Source: a virus. From it: 37,728 bases of DNA. The notes below the pieces were generated by a model. The model was not told the origin of the DNA. It saw nothing but the letters and a program-made list of their open reading frames with translations, and made no database searches. Shown piece by piece: positions 6,989 to 12,859 of the stretch. The position numbers and the translations under genes were made by a program. Positions within the stretch are counted from its first letter, which is position 1. Each line of letters starts with the position of its first letter. The stretch is taken from positions 1 to 37,728 of the IMG/VR virus record IMGVR_UViG_3300029319_000162; one strand, 5' to 3'.

Positions 6989-7123
6989 AGGGTGAGGAAA
7001 TGGTCTATATTGCAAACAGAACGAAAACTCCCCACCCTATCATATAGGAACTCTGGTTGACTTCCAGAGTAGAGTAAGTGTTTTGGAAAAATAAATCGAA
7101 TCAGCTAACACTTACCTCACCCT
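6989..7123 (-). ncRNA. Structured leader RNA or small RNA (multi-stem junction)
   Basis: An outer stem AGGGTGAG/CTCACCCT (6989-6996 with 7116-7123) encloses three hairpins: GTAAGTGTT/AACACTTAC (7074-7082 with 7107-7115), ACTCTGG/CCAGAGT (7050-7056 with 7064-7070) and CCTAT/ATAGG (7036-7040 with 7044-7048). All are perfect pairs and together would form a four-way-type junction. It lies 40 nt before the start of the gene at 6949 on the transcribed strand. No ORF fits the segment. It does not match a tRNA. It may be a regulatory leader, a processed small RNA or an RNA-processing site. Confidence 0.5.
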
Positions 7124-7166
7124 ATAACTATACAGTAGCCTATTGTCAATGATAAATCTTTTTTGG

Positions 7167-7286
7167 TCACTGCTTAAAGCCACCCGATAACCAATAACAA
7201 TAAGCTACGACTGCCCACACTGAACACAGTGTGAGCAATCCGTAAATAAACTCTGGCGAGTATATAATATTTAGGAACCCACTCAT
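7167..7286 (-). CDS. Small membrane protein, 39 aa
   Basis: Found by reading the gap. The ATG at 7286 overlaps the stop of the upstream gene as ATGA, and translation gives 39 residues ending in TGA at 7169-7167. Residues about 12-33 form one hydrophobic segment rich in aromatics (EFIYGLLTLCSVWAVVAYCY), followed by WLSGGFKQ. This is a single-pass membrane protein, too short for usual gene callers. Possible roles are a membrane-targeted host-takeover factor or a small lysis protein. There is no independent ribosome site, so translation would be coupled. It is followed by about 40 nt and then the structured RNA. Confidence 0.6.
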   Translation of the reverse strand: MSGFLNIIYSPEFIYGLLTLCSVWAVVAYCYWLSGGFKQ

Positions 7287-7585
7287 CGTGAGAACCCAAA
7301 ATTAAGGTCTTCATTTATTTGCTCAAGCCCGATAGTGCCTTTATCTCGCACTAACTTACCATCAACAAGTTTATAAAAACCATGTATACGAGGGCGACCC
7401 CTAGCACTTCTATCACCACGACGAGGTGGTCTGCATATAACAACTTCGTGGATAGCTGGTTTAGATTGCTCAGCAAACTTCTTTGCCTTAATAACCACGA
7501 GACCAGTTATATCTTTAATAGTGCGTAAGAGGGGAGTCTGGTATGACTCCCCATTTACTAAATTTATATGAGCATAATATTTCAT
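7283..7585 (-). CDS. Hypothetical protein, 100 aa
   Basis: Unrecognised. I choose the ATG at 7585 (MKYYAHINLVNGESYQTPLL) because GGAG lies seven bases upstream and the preceding gene ends at 7587; a longer frame reaching 7678 would overlap that gene with no ribosome site. The N-terminal half resembles a small beta-rich module (YYAHINLVNGESY, DITGLVVIKAKKF, PAIHEVVICRPP) and a strongly basic stretch follows (RRGDRSARGRPRIHGFYKL), which could contact nucleic acid. The next gene (39 aa) begins in its stop codon. Confidence 0.65.
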   Translation of the reverse strand: MKYYAHINLVNGESYQTPLLRTIKDITGLVVIKAKKFAEQSKPAIHEVVICRPPRRGDRSARGRPRIHGFYKLVDGKLVRDKGTIGLEQINEDLNFGFSR

Positions 7586-7586
7586 A

Positions 7587-8033
7587 TCAGTACTCCGTTG
7601 GTAATAAGATACAAGGTACACGCTGTCCCTGAATATGTGTGGGTTGAATATAAAACTTATACTCTCCAGGAAACGCATCGGTATACTCTATTGTGTTACG
7701 ATATAATACCTTATGATTACCATTAGTCACCTTGAGTTTAGCTTTACTATCTTTAACAGTAAGCATGAGCACTAAGAAATCTTCTTGGTGCTTAATCATA
7801 AGGGGACATACCTCATAACATATTTTATCAAGCAGCCAATAAGCCCCTCCACCACATTTATCCCAAAAAAACTTACAGCCATCAGTATAGACAACTGTGT
7901 GAGTTGGTTTGGCATCGCGGAAATTTAAACCATAATGAGCTAAAAAGGTATGATACCGATAATATTGTGTCGTACCTGTAAACCCCTTGAGGTCAGTAGC
8001 AAATGTATTTTGCTGAACTTGCAATGTATCCAT
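7587..8033 (-). CDS. DUF6876-like protein, 148 aa
   Basis: LKGFTGTTQYYRY at 14-26 and VVYTDGCKFFWDKCGGGAYW at about 46-65, followed by LLDKI, match the pattern of the DUF6876 family (FTGT-QYY, YTDG, AYWLLD) found in phages and conjugative elements; its function is not known to me. I choose the ATG at 8033 because AAAGGAG lies seven bases upstream; the longer frame back to 8087 has no such site and would add a tail that spans the promoter-like region. The C-terminal part is beta-rich. Confidence 0.65.
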   Translation of the reverse strand: MDTLQVQQNTFATDLKGFTGTTQYYRYHTFLAHYGLNFRDAKPTHTVVYTDGCKFFWDKCGGGAYWLLDKICYEVCPLMIKHQEDFLVLMLTVKDSKAKLKVTNGNHKVLYRNTIEYTDAFPGEYKFYIQPTHIQGQRVPCILLPTEY

Positions 8034-8073
8034 AAGATTCTCCTTTCTGTGAGATTGCAATAAATGTAAATAT

Positions 8074-8082
8074 AATATACCA
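8074..8082 (-). promoter_or_regulatory. Possible extended -10 promoter before the DUF6876-like gene
   Basis: Leftward TGGTATATT followed by ATATTTA, about 40 bp before the start at 8033. Nearly identical to the motif at 8777-8785 (TGGTATAAT then ATATTTA), supporting a shared promoter class. Confidence 0.45.
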
Positions 8083-8109
8083 AGCATTATATCTACTGAT
8101 AATTCTTAT

Positions 8110-8322
8110 TTAGTCTTTTTTTGTTTTCCACTCTGCTCCAACTAGATTCTCACATTCGGTGCAGCAGATCCCTCCGTTTGATAATAAGATAAATAAATCG
8201 TTTTGACATAAAGTGCAGACAGTTACATGATGCTGTTCTTCTCTAATGATGGGCTTGCTTCGTCGTTTAAATGGGAGAACATTGCTCCCATCATAAAGGG
8301 GGGGATTGGTCGGTTTTTCCAT
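8110..8322 (-). CDS. Zinc-ribbon protein, 70 aa
   Basis: Residues 34-60 carry two CxxC knuckles, CTLC and CTEC (with an extra Cys just before the second), separated by FILLSNGGIC-type residues, which is the spacing of a small zinc ribbon. The N-terminal 30 residues are basic and Pro-rich. AAGGA lies seven bases before the ATG at 8322. The gene begins 100 nt inside the 3' end of the upstream gene (8223-8747) in another frame. Small phage zinc ribbons often bind nucleic acid or host transcription proteins; which one applies here is unknown. Confidence 0.7.
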   Translation of the reverse strand: MEKPTNPPLYDGSNVLPFKRRSKPIIREEQHHVTVCTLCQNDLFILLSNGGICCTECENLVGAEWKTKKD

Positions 8323-8747
8323 CTACATATCCTTGCTTTATCATTTATATAATACTGTCTATAAGCCAAGATGGGGTCTTCGTTTTTATATTCATCTGGC
8401 ATAGCCTGTGGAAATTTACTGAACCCTCTTGTTTGTAATGGGATTGGGGGATATTTTATGCCATATAAAACATTTTCACAAGCATGAACCCTACCATATC
8501 GGTATGTATATTCTTCACACAGAGCTATACCTAGCTTCCATAACCAAAAATAATTATCACGAGTTTCGCCAGCCCATAGAGTACAAGGGTGTTTAGCATG
8601 GACAGGTAGATATGGTCCATCGTTAGTGTATCGCCAGTGAACTGTGCTGAGCATTTGGGTTGTTTCTAGTGGCATCTTTACAACATGTTTATCACAGTGC
8701 CACTCTGCACATTGCTGAATATCCCAATCTAATAAAAATATATTCAT
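8223..8747 (-). CDS. Conserved phage protein of the CDKHVVKM type, 174 aa
   Basis: The N-terminus MNIFLLDWDIQQCAEWHCDK followed by HVVKMPLETTQMLSTVHWRY belongs to a protein seen in many large and marine phages, usually unannotated; I recall no proven function. Conserved features are the DxD-type Asp pair near residue 7, Cys18-Asp-Lys-His-Val, and a second half with HPCTLWAGETRDNYFWLWKL and YRQYYINDKARICRWKNRPIP. Acidic, His and Lys residues in the conserved blocks suggest an enzyme, possibly nucleic-acid-related. AAGGAG precedes the ATG by six bases; an extended -10 promoter is just upstream. The last 33 codons overlap the zinc-ribbon gene. Confidence 0.7.
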   Translation of the reverse strand: MNIFLLDWDIQQCAEWHCDKHVVKMPLETTQMLSTVHWRYTNDGPYLPVHAKHPCTLWAGETRDNYFWLWKLGIALCEEYTYRYGRVHACENVLYGIKYPPIPLQTRGFSKFPQAMPDEYKNEDPILAYRQYYINDKARICRWKNRPIPPFMMGAMFSHLNDEASPSLEKNSIM

Positions 8748-8776
8748 ATCAACTCCTTCTATAGTTAATTAAATAT

Positions 8777-8785
8777 ATTATACCA
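8777..8785 (-). promoter_or_regulatory. Extended -10 promoter before the CDKHVVKM-type gene
   Basis: Leftward TGGTATAAT is a perfect extended -10, about 30 bp before the start at 8747 and within the only gap between this gene and the HD gene. Confidence 0.6.
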
Positions 8786-8820
8786 GCCCCCACAATCAGG
8801 GACATTAGCTTTTTACTCCT

Positions 8821-9432
8821 CTAAAATAACTTTTCTAGCTTGATTTTGCGTGTGCCTTGTAAATCTTTGATTATTTCTATCACATGTGCGTAATAATCTT
8901 GTTTTTCATACCGATCTTGTATATAATTGCAACCTTTGATAAATACATCTTCTGCCCGACTGTTGCCCTGTTGCATCAACCTGTAGCAATGAAACACCAG
9001 TTCTAACTTATCGGCGATATCACACATTTCTTGTTCTTGTTGGCTCACATTTATCATAGTCGGTCCAATGCCTATTTTTTGTTCATATTCTGTTTCTATT
9101 TGTAACATTAAGTGACTTAGGTCATCATACTTCCATTTAGTGGTCGCTGGTATATCACCTGTTTCTGCTTCTGCCACATCATGATACATCATATGCAGTA
9201 AACCATTCTTACTAATATCAGGAAAAAGTGTTTGTAAAATAACCATAGCCCTCCATGTATGAGCAGCAACATTTTGTCCATCAGCTATTTCTGGGCGAGT
9301 ATGATACCGTAATACATGTCCACCACGTAATCTATCATATAATCTGCGTAGATTCGTAGTTTTCTTAACTTTTGTTGCAATAGATTTTATACTAACATTT
9401 GACTGTGCTTGCTTTTTAATCCTCTTGTCCAT
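8821..9432 (-). CDS. HD-domain phosphohydrolase, YfbR-like nucleotidase
   Basis: This probably hydrolyses deoxynucleotides, removing phosphate from (d)NMP or dNTP. The metal-binding residues are visible: H58 in NVAAHTWRAMVI, H84-D85 in MMYHDVAEAETGDIPATTKW, and Asp in CDIADKLE at about 137-143. The HDVAEAETGDIP block is the signature of YfbR-like 5'-deoxynucleotidases and of the related phage dNTPases (DatZ type). Length 203 aa fits. It overlaps the end of polA by 46 bp, so it is made with the polymerase; the likely job is shaping the dNTP pool during replication. The substrate cannot be read from sequence; dTMP or dTTP would make sense beside the thymine-modification genes, but this is inference. 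Confidence 0.85.
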   Translation of the reverse strand: MDKRIKKQAQSNVSIKSIATKVKKTTNLRRLYDRLRGGHVLRYHTRPEIADGQNVAAHTWRAMVILQTLFPDISKNGLLHMMYHDVAEAETGDIPATTKWKYDDLSHLMLQIETEYEQKIGIGPTMINVSQQEQEMCDIADKLELVFHCYRLMQQGNSRAEDVFIKGCNYIQDRYEKQDYYAHVIEIIKDLQGTRKIKLEKLF

Positions 9433-11306
9433 GGTTTCTCCGTAAATGATTGTTTAGCTTCCCCCCAATTTGGTCCGAACTCTGCATCAACTATAGAGGG
9501 AACTTTTAGTTGTACGCAGTCTTGCATTATTTCAGTAATCTTTTTAGCTTGAGCTTCACTATCCACCGATATATCTAATTCATCATGCACTTGAATCATC
9601 GGTAATATTCCTTCCTCAGCTAATGCTACCATCGCAGCTTTTGTTTGATCAGCAGCTGACCCCTGAATTAATTTATTTAGAGCTTTATATGTAAACGCTC
9701 TTTTGATAGCAGGTCCATGTTCTGCAAAAGCATCTTTATAAGACATTGGTTTCCATGTTCCATACTTATTAGGCTCCCACTTATCAAATCTACATCTTCT
9801 ACCAAGTAAGGTACGGATTACTCCTTTACTACTTGCTCTGTTAGTGCAGTACTCACTTAACTCACGAACAAAAGGTACTTTATCATGGTAGATAGAAAAT
9901 AATTCTTGAGCATCTTCATACTCTAACCCTAAACTTGCAGCGAGCTTTTTTGCTCCCATACCATAAAACAAACCTAAATTAATATCTTTAGCTTGTTTTC
10001 TTGGCACTCCTACTATATCAGCTGCCATTTGGTGGAAGTCCGTTCTAGCATCTTCATTGTATTGCTGAGCAAACTCTTGTGCTCCTCTAAAGCCCATTAG
10101 ATTAGCATAATGAACAACAATACGTGGTTCTTGGCTAGAATAATCAAATGCCCCCCACAAGGCTCCTTCTTCTGGTATAAATAAACTACGTATCATCGGA
10201 CCTATTTCACCATGTCTTGCTGGGATTTGTTGTAGATTAGGGTTACTGTAACTAAATCTACCTGTAACTGTACCTCCTTCATCACTACGTAAAGGATGTA
10301 GCTCAGCATGAATACGACCGTTGACTTGGTGTTTTAGTATTGTATCAACAAAAGCTGACCGAGCTTTTTGGTACTCACGTGCTTCTACAATCATTTGTGG
10401 TACTCTGTGTGGGTGGTTTGCTAAGAACCCTTTCGTGAAGCTTGGAGCACCAGTCTTTTCTGTTTTACTATAATCTAATTTTAATTTATCAAACACTTTG
10501 GCAACACTCTCAGCAGCCCATACCTCAACTGTCACACCAGTAATCTCAAAAATTTTATCTAGTAATCTTTTTTCTTTAGCGAGTAAATCTTCTTTTATTT
10601 TCTCTGCTTTTTCTAAATCAACCCTGACACCTTTTTCTCTCATAGGTATGATTGTTCTCAATACTTTATGCTCAAGGTTTATTATATCACCAATATCTTC
10701 TTTAATTATTAATGACTTAAAGTGGTTCCACAATCGTAAGGTGAGTGAAGCATCTTGTTCTGCATACTTACCGACATGAGCAGCAGGTAATTTATACATC
10801 TCACTTTTAGCGTCAACTCCAAAAGCTTCTGCTGCCTCACGTAACTCAGCCTCACTTTTACGTTCCTGTAAGTAATCTCTACCAAGTGCATTCAAAGCAT
10901 AGCTAAACCTATTTTCATCAAGTAATGGAGCAACCACCATAGTATCTACTATATTACCATGTATCTTTACTCCTTCAGCTAATAACCAACCAACATCATA
11001 CGGAGCATTGTGGAACACATAATCACGTTCTTTTTTGCATACTTCTTGTAACCAGTTGAGTGTCATACGTTTATCAAAGTTTGGACCTATCTCATGCTCT
11101 ATAGGGAAATACCATTTACCTCCCTCAGTAGCTACGGCTACACCGATAATACAGCCATCTTTTCTAGCCCAACCACTTCCCATGACGGAAAGGTTTGGGT
11201 CTTTAGTTTCAAGGTCTATTGATACTTCTTTAGCTTGTGATAAGTCAGGATAGCCATCTGGCATTATCCATTCAGTCGGTGGTTGGAACAGTGGGTATTG
11301 TGTCAC
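9387..11306 (-). CDS. polA: DNA polymerase, family A with 3'-5' exonuclease
   Basis: The replicative polymerase, 639 aa. Exonuclease motifs: DLET with D31/E33, NAPYD with N100/D104, and YAEQD with Y181/D185. Polymerase motif A is FDYSSQE with D388; motif B is RKQAKDINLGLFYG with R436, K440 and Y448; motif C is VHDE at 573-576. No 5'-nuclease domain is present, as usual in phages. The position equal to E. coli Phe762 is Leu444, a variant reported more often in slower or temperate phages. The start is GTG at 11306 with GAGGAT upstream; the zinc-ribbon gene overlaps its 5' end and the HD gene its 3' end. Confidence 0.95.
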   Translation of the reverse strand: MTQYPLFQPPTEWIMPDGYPDLSQAKEVSIDLETKDPNLSVMGSGWARKDGCIIGVAVATEGGKWYFPIEHEIGPNFDKRMTLNWLQEVCKKERDYVFHNAPYDVGWLLAEGVKIHGNIVDTMVVAPLLDENRFSYALNALGRDYLQERKSEAELREAAEAFGVDAKSEMYKLPAAHVGKYAEQDASLTLRLWNHFKSLIIKEDIGDIINLEHKVLRTIIPMREKGVRVDLEKAEKIKEDLLAKEKRLLDKIFEITGVTVEVWAAESVAKVFDKLKLDYSKTEKTGAPSFTKGFLANHPHRVPQMIVEAREYQKARSAFVDTILKHQVNGRIHAELHPLRSDEGGTVTGRFSYSNPNLQQIPARHGEIGPMIRSLFIPEEGALWGAFDYSSQEPRIVVHYANLMGFRGAQEFAQQYNEDARTDFHQMAADIVGVPRKQAKDINLGLFYGMGAKKLAASLGLEYEDAQELFSIYHDKVPFVRELSEYCTNRASSKGVIRTLLGRRCRFDKWEPNKYGTWKPMSYKDAFAEHGPAIKRAFTYKALNKLIQGSAADQTKAAMVALAEEGILPMIQVHDELDISVDSEAQAKKITEIMQDCVQLKVPSIVDAEFGPNWGEAKQSFTEKPWTRGLKSKHSQMLV

Positions 11307-11451
11307 GTTTGATCCTCATTGGTTGTTTGCATCTTTTACAGATGGGAAATTTATTTTTTATTGCTCGAAAAGTAACTAATCTACTTGTACCACAATCATC
11401 ACACACAGCTAATACAGTATTATTTAGTTTTCCATTCGCACCTGTCTTCAC
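11272..11451 (-). CDS. Zinc-ribbon protein, 59 aa, GTG start
   Basis: Found by reading the gap between polA and the upstream gene. The GTG at 11451-11449 has AGGAGG nine bases upstream, and the frame stays open to TGA at 11274-11272. The product carries CDDC at 17-20 and CKRC at 38-41, a short zinc ribbon, with a basic C-terminus (KQPMRIKRD). It overlaps the upstream gene by 32 bp and polA by 35 bp in other frames, so it tightly links the two. It might assist the polymerase or bind DNA or RNA polymerase; this is unproven. It also explains the otherwise empty 113-bp gap. Confidence 0.7.
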   Translation of the reverse strand: MKTGANGKLNNTVLAVCDDCGTSRLVTFRAIKNKFPICKRCKQPMRIKRDTIPTVPTTD

Positions 11452-11791
11452 GAAACATATCCTCCTGCATGTCTGCTATATTATCTTCTGGGCTGTTATA
11501 CTTTCTAGTAACTTCTGCTTCAACTAAAGCTAAATACCTACGTAAGTCACCTATATCATCTAGTATACCTTCTTCCCTACGGTCGATATGCACTGCATTA
11601 AAGATATCATAATTACATTCTTTTACTTGCTTTTCTAACCTATCCCACTTACGAGCTAACATCATAAAAGCACCCACTCCCCCACGCTGTTTCCAACTAT
11701 TACCATAACTCTTTTCAGCTTCATGTAATTTATGAACATCACTGGTGGTTACTTCCTCTACCATTTTAATCATATCGCTATACTTTTCCAT
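11420..11791 (-). CDS. Nmad1/DUF1599-like (MazG-like) small protein, 123 aa
   Basis: All-helical. YGNSWKQRGGVGAFMMLARK, followed by WDRLEKQV, at about 32-60, and EGILDDIGDLRRYLALVEAE at about 80-99 resemble DUF1599, called nucleotide modification associated domain 1, whose fold is related to MazG-type pyrophosphatases (KYG-SW, LARK--RI, DTL-DLA-Y-L). I choose the ATG at 11791: AAGGAG is six bases upstream and it overlaps the thymidylate-synthase stop as TAATG, whereas the first Met of the longer frame (11815) has no ribosome site. A role in handling modified nucleotides or clearing dNTPs is inferred from family and neighbours. Confidence 0.6.
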   Translation of the reverse strand: MEKYSDMIKMVEEVTTSDVHKLHEAEKSYGNSWKQRGGVGAFMMLARKWDRLEKQVKECNYDIFNAVHIDRREEGILDDIGDLRRYLALVEAEVTRKYNSPEDNIADMQEDMFREDRCEWKTK

Positions 11792-12786
11792 TACTTTCTC
11801 CTTCTTTTTAGCCATTCAACACAAGCTTTTCGCCATGCTCTATCTTCAATTATATTAGCCCATTCTATCGCTTCTTGGATATTACCTTGTTTCCAAGACT
11901 GCCAACTCTTTCTAACCATATTTGCTGTAGTTAGTAGATATAAATTGTTGTAATCTGTTTTAGTTTCATCAGCAAACCATTCTAAAAGTTCTACATTAAA
12001 AGTATCTTTATCTGTAATCATATATGGGGGGCTGTAACTTAATCCATCATCAGCTATGGTAAGATAATTATCTCGCTCACCGTTTTGTATTATCCCTTTT
12101 ACCTTGTCAAATACCTCAGTGTATACATGCAGATTATTACTAAACTGATAATATTTTCCCACTACGCAGTCAGTCATCGCAGCCATGTATTCAAGTAAGA
12201 TTGACATATGCACAGCATTTGCTCCGTATGCTCCCCATATCATATCATTACTACGGTTACACACTGTCATATCCAAAGTATCTTTACCTACTACATTTCT
12301 TTTAGAAAAATAGATATGTGTATTGCAAGGATAATCTTTACCATCATTAGTAGAAACTAAATCATGCTTTGGATCCCACATACCCAACACTGCTCGTCTA
12401 TCATTTTCATACGTATTTAATCTAAAAATAACTTGGTGTATTTGATCCTTTTCAAACCAATGTCTCCACCTGTGACCATATGCACCATGAAACCTAATAC
12501 CATCATCAGAGTATGTATTAATTCTTCCATTAAACTGGCTTATCCATTCAACATCATTCCTACCTGCTAGCATCCAAAAAGATTCCATCAAATGGAAAAA
12601 AGGGTTAGCATCTCGCTGCTCATAAAACAGCACTCGTTCCCTACTGTTTGTATAAGTGGTCATGACTGGACTAGGGAACTCTAATACTTCGCCATTGCGA
12701 GTATTTATTTTTCTACCAAAGTTCTGAATACTTTGTAACCCTTGAAATAGGGCATCACTTACGTTACGTGCGTATATCTCGTGCAT
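11791..12786 (-). CDS. Thymidylate synthase homologue; candidate dUMP hydroxymethylase
   Basis: A 331-residue member of the ThyA fold. Seen: MESFWMLAGRNDVEWI at 67-82 (catalytic Glu68), RRAVLGMWDP at 130-139, nucleophile Cys154 in DYPCNTHIYF, RSND at 178-181, GAYGAN with Asn190 (the residue that prefers uracil over cytosine), and NNLHVYTE with His220/Tyr222. So it should act on dUMP. The canonical LGLPFN block is replaced by WGAYGAN, and the C-terminus is a basic extension rather than the usual hydrophobic AV end. Phage homologues of this kind can make 5-hydroxymethyl-dUMP instead of dTMP; sequence alone does not decide. GAGGAGG precedes the ATG, and a 13-bp hairpin covers its upstream gap. 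Confidence 0.85.
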   Translation of the reverse strand: MHEIYARNVSDALFQGLQSIQNFGRKINTRNGEVLEFPSPVMTTYTNSRERVLFYEQRDANPFFHLMESFWMLAGRNDVEWISQFNGRINTYSDDGIRFHGAYGHRWRHWFEKDQIHQVIFRLNTYENDRRAVLGMWDPKHDLVSTNDGKDYPCNTHIYFSKRNVVGKDTLDMTVCNRSNDMIWGAYGANAVHMSILLEYMAAMTDCVVGKYYQFSNNLHVYTEVFDKVKGIIQNGERDNYLTIADDGLSYSPPYMITDKDTFNVELLEWFADETKTDYNNLYLLTTANMVRKSWQSWKQGNIQEAIEWANIIEDRAWRKACVEWLKRRRK

Positions 12787-12796
12787 TTAAACACCT

Positions 12797-12859
12797 CCTC
12801 GACGGCTCTTACTGTTAAAAATGTATAAACATACCCAAAAGCACCTAGAGCCATCGAGG
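12797..12859 (-). other. 13-bp intercistronic hairpin between glycosyltransferase and thymidylate synthase
   Basis: CCTCGACGGCTCT (12797-12809) pairs with AGAGCCATCGAGG (12847-12859), 12 Watson-Crick pairs and one G-U as leftward RNA. It covers the last codons of the glycosyltransferase and sits just before the ribosome site of the next gene. It has no T-run, so RNA processing or translational control is likelier than termination. Confidence 0.6.

Noticed and set aside
6989-7123. tRNA or tRNA-like gene from the cloverleaf-like stems
   Set aside because: It is 135 nt, lacks a T-loop (no proper TTCGA-type arm with flanking stem), has no anticodon arm of the right size and no CCA-compatible acceptor.
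7587-8087. Start of the DUF6876-like gene at 8087
   Set aside because: The extra 18 residues cross the promoter-like TGGTATATT region and lack a ribosome site; the ATG at 8033 has AAAGGAG.
8821-11306. Z-genome (2-aminoadenine) system suggested by PolA plus HD phosphohydrolase
   Set aside because: No PurZ-like adenylosuccinate synthetase is visible in the window, and the linked genes are thymidylate-synthase and thymine-modification types. The missing segment could still hold other genes, but there is no positive evidence.
11420-11815. Start of the Nmad1-like gene at 11815
   Set aside because: That Met has no ribosome site, whereas the ATG at 11791 has AAGGAG six bases upstream and overlaps the preceding stop.
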